Below, one piece after another: positions 16,928 through 22,289 of a stretch of 22,289 nucleotides of DNA; the stretch's first letter is position 1; each line of letters opens with the position of its first letter. This stretch comes from Gracilaria vermiculophylla. Lineage: Eukaryota > Rhodophyta > Florideophyceae > Gracilariales > Gracilariaceae. Position numbers and translations under genes: made by a program. The DNA lies in contig JAHNZQ020000004.1 in NCBI GenBank assembly GCA_019155205.2, positions 3,992,315 through 4,014,603 of the forward strand. The letters are read 5' to 3'. The notes under the pieces were generated by a model. That model was not told the origin of the DNA. It was given only the letters and a program-made list of their open reading frames with translations, and did no database searches.

Positions 16928-17254
16928 CTGCCGCTTCCCCGCGCGCGCCTGCGCGCCCGCAACAGCACGCGCGCGCGGACGCGGCGCTTCCCCAAGTGCC
17001 GACGCAGACCGCGCCGCCGTAGCATCCGTACACGTCGCCCTGCTTGCAACGTGTGCTGCGCCGCGCCGCGCCGTCAACGCACGCCATCATTGGCCGCAAT
17101 CGTTCATCATCCCCGTCTCTCCCGCTCCGTGCTCCCCCGCCCCGCAGCTTCATCGCCACGTGTGGTCACGCCGCTCACCACCCCCCCCCCCCCCCCCTCC
17201 CCTCCACCCTCACGCGCTCCGCTTCCGCCACCACCGCCCGCCGCTCAAATCGCC
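16928..17254. promoter_or_regulatory. divergent promoter region, secreted protein / aminotransferase
   Basis: These 327 bp lie between two start codons facing away from each other. ATTGG (CCAAT reversed) is at 17089-17093 near the middle. The aminotransferase side is C-rich and contains an uninterrupted run of 17 C at 17181-17197, then a pyrimidine-rich leader up to the ATG. Shared control is plausible but unproven. Confidence 0.45.
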
Positions 17255-18834
17255 ATGCTCGCCTCGCTCTCCGCCGCCGCGCGCGCCCTCAGCCGACTTG
17301 CTCGCTCCCCCTCCCCCCGCCCCACCATGAGTGCCACCATGTCCGGCTCCGCCCTGTGGTCTGCAGAGACCCCCAACGTCATCAACCTCGGCAAGGTACG
17401 TCCCGCTCGCTCCCTCCGGCGCTCCCTCCGCACGCCTCTACTGACCCTTTCCATCCACAGGGCCACCCTAGTCCCAACCTTCTCCCCCTGTCCGAGCTTC
17501 GCAACGCCTTTGACGCCGCCTCAAAGCGCCCCAATGCCCACGTCACTCTCATGCAGTACGGCCTCAGCCAGGGCAACCTTCGTCTCAGGCAGCTCATTGC
17601 GGGCTTGTTCACCGATCTCACCGACAGGCCCGCCGCAAAGCTCAGTCCGGATCACATTCTCATCACCACCGGCTCGGGCCCGGCCCTGTCCCTCGTGTGC
17701 CAGCTCTACTCCAAGCCCGGCGACACCATTTTCATCGATGCGCCCGGCTACTTCCTGGCGTACTACTCCTTCCGCGACTGCCATCTCAACATGGTCGAGA
17801 TACCCACCGATCACCACGGACTGCAGGTTGATCTCATCGAACAAAGGCTCCAGCGCGGCGAGCGCCCGAGCCTCGTGTACACCGTGCCCATTGCCAACAA
17901 CCCTACCGGCGTGTCCATGTCAGATGCCCGAAAGCTCAAGCTGCTGCACCTGTCACGCCAGTACGGCTTCAAGATTGGTCAGTTTTTTTTTTTTTTTTTT
18001 CATTCCGATACCCATGTAGGTCTATGTACACATATACGCACATACTTATATATACCCGTGTGTATATATAAGATATATATATTATATATATATATAATAT
18101 ATACATATATACACAAGTGCACACATAGCCATATATCCCCTACATCTCTCTCCCGAACTCCCTTCTAACTTTACACCATATGCTCTCTTTTTTTATGTTT
18201 GTCTCGCACAACAGCCGCAGATGAAGTGTACCAGTTCCTCACTTTTGACCAACAGCTCCCGTCCAGTCTGTTCGAGTACGACGATCCCTCCAACCCGACT
18301 GTTTTTGCCCTCAATTCCTTTAGCAAGATTCTGGGCCCGGGGCTCCGCGTTGGTTGGGTCACCACCAGCCACCAGCACATCAAACGCATGCTCGACTGCG
18401 GCCCAATCCAGTCGGGAGGCGGCCTGAATCCCTTCGCCTCGGCCGTCGTCTGTGAAATGATTCAGTCCAAAGTCGTCCACAACCAAATCCACGCCCTTCG
18501 AAGTCACTACAAACTCACTTCAAGTGTGCTCTGTCAAGCCATCGACGAGTACATTCGCCCCGCCTTGCGACCGGGTGAGGACCTCCACTTCCACACTCCC
18601 GTCGGCGGTTTCTTTTGCTTTGTCACACTTCCGCAACGAATCAACGCCGAAAAGCTCCTCGACATTGCAAAACCGTTGGGTGTCTTCTTCTTCACGGGAC
18701 CCAACTTCTCGAGCGACAAAAGCGCCTATCACAGTTGCATTCGTCTTTGCTTTGCTTTTGTCACCCAAGACGAAATCAAACAAGGCGTGCGCCGAATCGC
18801 CGACGCCATCGCCGTATACAATGACACTTACTGA
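17255..18834 (+). CDS. PLP-dependent class I/II aminotransferase (ARO8/LysN-like)
   Basis: This is a fold-type I aminotransferase of the broad ARO8/LysN/COG1167 type, moving an amino group between an amino acid and a 2-oxoacid with PLP; aromatic amino acids or 2-aminoadipate are the usual substrates, not decided here. Exons 17255-17395, 17461-17977 and 18215-18834 give 425 residues, with phase-0 and phase-1 junctions. MQYGLSQGNLRLRQ from 78 is the typical YG-x-x-x-G-x-x-x-LR segment. NPTG is at 194-197, Asp222 and Tyr225 lie in Ala-Asp-Glu-Val-Tyr, and the PLP lysine is Lys257 in Ser-Phe-Ser-Lys-Ile-Leu-Gly-Pro-Gly-Leu-Arg. Arg in the C-terminal CIRLCFAF stretch fits the substrate carboxylate binder. 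The first ~25 residues are basic and Ala/Ser-rich, suggesting an organelle presequence; internal Met25 or Met29 could give a cytosolic form. Family certain, substrate not. Confidence 0.92.
17396..17460 (+). other. intron 1 of the aminotransferase (65 bp, phase 0)
   Basis: The donor is GTACGT and the acceptor TCCACAG. A CTGAC branch-point candidate is at 17441-17445, 16 bases before the exon. Splicing joins Asn-Leu-Gly-Lys to Gly-His-Pro-Ser-Pro, as expected for the family. Confidence 0.85.
17978..18214 (+). other. intron 2 of the aminotransferase (237 bp, phase 1, AT-rich)
   Basis: The donor is GTCAGT and the acceptor CAACAG. A CTAAC candidate lies at 18165-18169, about 46 bases before the exon. 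Splicing forms the Ala codon G|CC leading into the Asp-Glu-Val-Tyr motif. The intron carries an 18-base T run right after the donor and a TA/TATACA microsatellite, in strong contrast to the GC-rich exons. Confidence 0.88.
17983..18120. repeat. T18 homopolymer and TA-rich microsatellite inside an intron
   Basis: Positions 17983-18000 are 18 consecutive T. From about 18030 to 18120 the sequence is made of TATA, ATATAT and TATACACA units. Both are probably length-variable and lie entirely inside aminotransferase intron 2. Confidence 0.9.
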
Positions 18835-19002
18835 TGCCCAAACTTTCAAGACCGCCTGCCCTCCTCCGCACAGCATTCTGCCCCACGCCTTTCACTCCAG
18901 TTCTTTTTCAAGCACCCCTTCCAGCTCTGCTTCCGCCTGTTGCCTTTTTTAATGGGCTTTCGCTCCGCTAGCCTGCGCCACGACAACCTTTACACTTTCT
19001 CA

Positions 19003-20457
19003 CTATGAGTCAAACGGCGATAGCAATCCGGATAAAGGAGTTGCCGGCTGCACCGTGATGCGATCTTGATCCGGAACGAGCGAGCCCGTAAATCTCTTTA
19101 GCCAGGGAACAATCTTGTCCTGCATGGCGTTGACAACTTCTTGCAACGGGATGCAGTCATCGGTGCACACAATGTACCTTTTCTCCCAACAAACCGAACG
19201 CAGCTTCCGCTGAGCGAAATGGACACCCCTCCAATTCGGGCCCCGCTCAACACCCATTTCACCGGGTTGAAGCAAACTCTGAATCATTGCAGCCCCGTTC
19301 TCATGCGTGAGCGCGCCTATCGTCCCCACAATTCGATGGTTGTGAATGAGAACGACCCCCTTGACGTGCTGTCTCACTTCGCCAAGTCCTTCGATGTCGT
19401 CCACACTCCACGTGTTCTCCATGCTTATCATCAAGTCACGTGCGGCTGTCGAACGATCAAGAACTTGTTCCACGTGCGAAAGAAACGCCTCTACCTCACC
19501 GGACATTGGCGTGGACAGCGCAACCAGCCACACGACGTCGCCGCCAGCAGATGTCCACTCAGGACGCCATTCGGAACCTCCCACAGCCTCCTTGAAAGCC
19601 TCATAGTCATCAGGGTCCAGCCGCAGCTCGATGGAACGAGTGTGGGCTCGGCATGGCGTGCGGAAACCGCCGGCGTGCAGGAACAACTTTTCAGGTATTT
19701 CACACTCCGCGTTTACGCGATACGGTGGAAGGCTCATCACCGTCAGCAGATCGGTGTCGGAAAGCTGCAAATTCGCTGGATGGGCCACTGAGACCAAGCG
19801 ACGCGGAAACGGGGCACATGCAGTCATCATTAATGCGTGGGTGATGGACGGGAATTTGAGCAGTGCTGAATGCAACAATCGCGCTATCGGAGATCGCATG
19901 GTCGAAACCGGAGCCGGTAGGCTGACAGCCTTTTGGATCACATGCGGCAGTGGATGCGTTATTACGTCGAACAAGACATTGTCAAGCAAGGGGGTGACAA
20001 TAGGCGTTAGGTTTCCTGCATCGGTGTTGGGAAATCTATAAAGATGAGAAATAATTGCTGATGAAAGAGTGGAGTACACAGTTGAGAGAGCGCTCCGGAC
20101 AAGAGTTCTGAGAAGCGGAATTGAAAAGAGCGGATCGTGTGTGAATGCTGTCGCGTGCAAGCACTTGTGAACAACAGATACCACTCTGCCATGCGGATTT
20201 GTCACGTCCCGAACCGCGTGTTGAGACTGAAATGCGACGAGAGTGGCCGACAACGTGACTAGTGACTGGAATGGTCGTTGGGGAAGATCGGGGGGAAACG
20301 CGTAGTTTGCGAGAGGCTTGCCGGCGTGCGTGCAGATGATGAGTTCGAGCGGGGAAATCTTTGGTGGTTTGGGCGTTGCAGCCATTTGGGGCAGATCATG
20401 CGCAGAAGATGCGTGATTCATTCGCGTCCAAAACGACTTGTCTTTCTCCGATGACAT
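19003..20457 (-). CDS. MON1: MON1-like (SAND family) vesicle trafficking protein
   Basis: MON1 with CCZ1 forms the exchange factor that activates Rab7 during early-to-late endosome and vacuole maturation. I start at the ATG at 20457 (484 residues), since the frame further upstream begins with GTG. After a polar N-terminus, residues about 38-130 look like the first longin domain (ICTHAGKPLANYAF, then LVTLSATLVAFQSQ and the Val-Val-His-Lys stretch). A middle block around 225-290 (DLLTVMSLPPYRVNAE, then Pro-Glu-Lys-Leu-Phe and Gly-Gly-Phe) matches the spacing of the second longin domain. A third domain fills the C-terminus, ending with a Lys-Arg-Phe segment and a Ser/Pro-rich tail. The similarity is diffuse and recalled rather than computed, and MON1 hallmarks are diverged. 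There are no membrane segments and no introns. Another longin-containing trafficking protein is the main alternative. Confidence 0.65.
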   Translation of the reverse strand: MSSEKDKSFWTRMNHASSAHDLPQMAATPKPPKISPLELIICTHAGKPLANYAFPPDLPQRPFQSLVTLSATLVAFQSQHAVRDVTNPHGRVVSVVHKCLHATAFTHDPLFSIPLLRTLVRSALSTVYSTLSSAIISHLYRFPNTDAGNLTPIVTPLLDNVLFDVITHPLPHVIQKAVSLPAPVSTMRSPIARLLHSALLKFPSITHALMMTACAPFPRRLVSVAHPANLQLSDTDLLTVMSLPPYRVNAECEIPEKLFLHAGGFRTPCRAHTRSIELRLDPDDYEAFKEAVGGSEWRPEWTSAGGDVVWLVALSTPMSGEVEAFLSHVEQVLDRSTAARDLMISMENTWSVDDIEGLGEVRQHVKGVVLIHNHRIVGTIGALTHENGAAMIQSLLQPGEMGVERGPNWRGVHFAQRKLRSVCWEKRYIVCTDDCIPLQEVVNAMQDKIVPWLKRFTGSLVPDQDRITVQPATPLSGLLSPFDS

Positions 20458-20706
20458 GATGCTCGCTTCGGTGTTCGGGCCCTGCTGCGGGGCTTTCACA
20501 TTCTAAATGATATCGATATATCTAGCTTGGGCTTGGCTTTGGTGCTTTCCTGACTGGAAGCTTTCCAGTGGGAGGATATCGTTTGATGTCCGCGTGCGCG
20601 TATGCAAAGGTGACGTAGCCCAATCACTTTCAGCGTCATTTAATGGGTTTGAGCCGGGGCGCCGCTCAAGTCGCTCAATCTTTGTGTCGTTCAGCAAAGA
20701 ATGAAC
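20458..20706 (-). promoter_or_regulatory. upstream region of the MON1-like gene
   Basis: Read towards the minus-strand gene, this holds a CRE/bZIP-like TGACGTAG at 20611-20618 next to CCAAT at 20620-20624 (plus-strand coordinates and orientation), about 155-170 bp from the start codon. The palindrome ATATCGATAT is at 20510-20519. These are motif matches only. Confidence 0.4.
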
Positions 20707-22289
20707 ACCACATTCAAATCAAACACAGCGCGATTGTCGTTACCAATGTGCAGACAGCGTAAAGGGCTTCCGCGTTTCCGAGCCGTGTTGTTATGTCGAA
20801 AGTGAAATTATTTTCATTAAAGTCAGAAATCATGTTTGCACAGCCGTTTTCAAACGACCCTCAAACGCTCTTCAACGAATAAAGCCGTGCGCCCATCTTC
20901 ACGGCTTCACAACGCAACACCGTATGTCCGCCGAAAAAGGTCAGTGCAGCTGTCGTGGCAGCACTTCAAGAAAACGCAAGCACCCCGCGTACAATTGTGC
21001 AATTCTAGCCTCATTTATGGCAATAAGCGTTTTTCGCACCCATGTAAAGAAACATTCCTTTTGTTTCCGAACGTTTACTGTCATCCCAAATCGTTTTCCA
21101 CCCAAAGTCGATTTGCGTGCATAAGTGTGCTTGTTTTACTTCTGAAGATCTTCGTTACCTCACGTCGTTTTTTACGCGGAGAGATGTGACGTTGCATTTC
21201 ACATATTTGCTGATTGCAGTGGTTATGATGGCGATTGCCGTTACATACACCACTGCGGCGCCTCGATTCGTCCAAGCTTAGATGTCGCACGCGAGAAAGG
21301 ACATAAAAGTACATGGCCGTACTTTTGGAGGGACCGACCCATATAACAAGTTAAAAAAGTATCACAAGTCCTGTAAAAAACCTTTCAGGAATGGAATTTA
21401 ATCCGTAGCAATCCTCGATCGCTCTATAACCAGAGCAATATGAGGCAGTTTATTTTCATAAATCACGCCCTACATATATTTTTTGATGCCCCATGAAATT
21501 ATTAACGTACGGAGTAAAAGCTAATGCACTCTTACATTCACGCGTACCACTCTTAATTCCTGCAGGAAGTACGCATCACACAGTAAAGCAAAAGTAAATG
21601 TACGACTGAGTGGAGTAAAACTTGGAACACAAGTTCCACAGTCAATTCTACGTTTTGCCGTGTCAAAACAGAACAAGTCTGATTGATAAGCATGCAGAAC
21701 ACAAATCACCAATAAATCTAGTGGTGAGTCTAAACCACTCTTGCTTGAAAAGAATGCTATTTGCTGCAAGAAAACGATCCCGAAAAGCCACACCCAAAAA
21801 CAACAATGAACACATAAACAATTCTGAAAGTTTTCTACTACCAGCAATAACAGCCAACCTCTACATTTGTACATTTCTAATTTTGCGTAGTCAAAACCAC
21901 GTTCAACATGTCATTGAACCTGACCCTATTCATCAAGAGCGAAATAATTTTAATTAGAGTACATTGCCCGCATGGGTATGATTGACCTTTATTCTCTCTC
22001 ACACGCAAGCCTTTTTTCGTATCGTACAAAAACCATCACAGCTCACTAGGCCCTCTGCATGATATCTGTAATTGTTTCACGTTTCCCCACGCGGGTTGTA
22101 AAAACTTTTGCGGAGCTGTCGTTTAAAATTTTTTCCCTGCTTTCTCTTTCTGTCTTGCTTGTAGTGAAACAATGTTAGAGGAGATAGATACAATTTACGG
22201 CTGGCAGTTCGATATCTTCTTCCCCCCTTGAAGGCGTAGGGCCGCCTGCGAGGCCAATTTAAGGGGTGAAGGCTGGCGTCGGCACGGCG
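20707..22289. other. AT-richer gene desert at the right end
   Basis: Nearly 1.6 kb hold no supportable gene. Open stretches at 21521-21874 (minus, ATG start, 117 codons) and 21622-21957 (plus) overlap each other and have no recognisable domain. AATAAA occurs at about 20879 on the plus strand, and the reverse complement of AATAAA near 21990. A perfect hairpin lies at 21305-21326. At the extreme right GC rises again and CCAAT occurs at 22254-22258, so the promoter of a gene outside the window may begin there. Confidence 0.5.
21305..21326. repeat. perfect inverted repeat, 8-base arms, 6-base loop
   Basis: AAAAGTAC at 21305-21312 pairs perfectly with GTACTTTT at 21319-21326 around the loop ATGGCC. 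It could form a hairpin in RNA, in either direction ending in a T-rich or A-rich arm. No gene is adjacent, so its role is open. Confidence 0.55.

Noticed and set aside
16104..17330. 408-codon plus-strand frame over the (GGCGTC)16 repeat
   Set aside because: It is low-complexity throughout and is the mirror of the GC-rich minus-strand frame that carries a signal peptide. It also runs through the divergent promoter and into the aminotransferase first exon in a different frame.
21521..21874. 117-codon minus-strand frame with ATG start and hydrophobic N-terminus
   Set aside because: No family resemblance, AT-rich sequence, and a similar-sized frame overlaps on the other strand. It could be a small membrane protein, but nothing beyond openness supports it.
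22165..22233. Possible acceptor (polypyrimidine then TTGTAG) followed by a 19-codon frame
   Set aside because: The pyrimidine tract and AG look like an intron end, but the short frame MLEEIDTIYGWQFDIFFPP stops at once and no donor or upstream exon fits.
1..22289. tRNA, snRNA, rRNA, CRISPR or transposon-encoded proteins
   Set aside because: I looked for tRNA B-box-like sequence, well-known snRNA 5' motifs, regular spacer-repeat arrays and transposase or reverse-transcriptase motifs, and found none that held up by eye.

Overview
The window is nuclear DNA from a gene-dense, intron-poor photosynthetic eukaryote. Photosynthesis is indicated by a plant-type monogalactosyldiacylglycerol (MGDG) synthase. 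A eukaryotic nucleus is indicated by spliceosomal introns, a CDT2-like WD40 protein, a MON1-like protein, a COQ2-like ubiquinone enzyme and a glutamine-dependent NAD+ synthetase of the long eukaryotic type. Most genes have a single exon; I can place five introns, four of them 65-106 bp and one of 237 bp. A red alga fits best, but the lineage is an inference and other intron-poor algae are not excluded.

Layout, left to right. Positions 1-1850 hold a degenerate 31-bp tandem repeat, then a very GC-rich and finally C-rich leader. Position 1851 starts a fused thioredoxin-like/zeta-toxin-fold kinase (+). It converges, 29 bp apart, with an EamA-type transporter (-). NAD+ synthetase follows (-, 5031-7181), then a 1.37-kb gene-poor spacer and MGDG synthase (-, 8549-10063). 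MGDG synthase shares a 528-bp divergent promoter region with a three-exon, probably mitochondrial protein of unknown function (+, 10592-11386). COQ2 (+, 11470-12807) follows closely and converges, 5 bp apart, with an unknown membrane-anchored protein (-, 12813-13823). CDT2 (-, 14142-15909, one intron) and a predicted secreted protein with an Asp-Ala repeat tail (-, 16352-16927) come next. The latter is divergent from a three-exon PLP aminotransferase (+, 17255-18834). MON1-like (-, 19003-20457) is the last gene. Positions 20458-22289 are AT-richer and hold no gene I can support.

The genes do not form a pathway: lipid synthesis, NAD and ubiquinone synthesis, replication-coupled proteolysis and endosome maturation are mixed, as expected for a eukaryotic chromosome. 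Two compositional classes are visible. The Trx-zeta gene, MGDG synthase, the three-exon gene, the secreted protein, CDT2 and the aminotransferase are very GC-rich, and all but the secreted protein have a clear C/pyrimidine-rich leader just before the start codon. The transporter, NAD synthetase and MON1 lie in AT-richer sequence without such leaders. The most unusual items are the thioredoxin/zeta-kinase fusion, the possible N-myristoylation start of the MGDG synthase, the (Asp-Ala)n secreted protein, the GTACG splice donors, and the G-run-rich block in front of CDT2.
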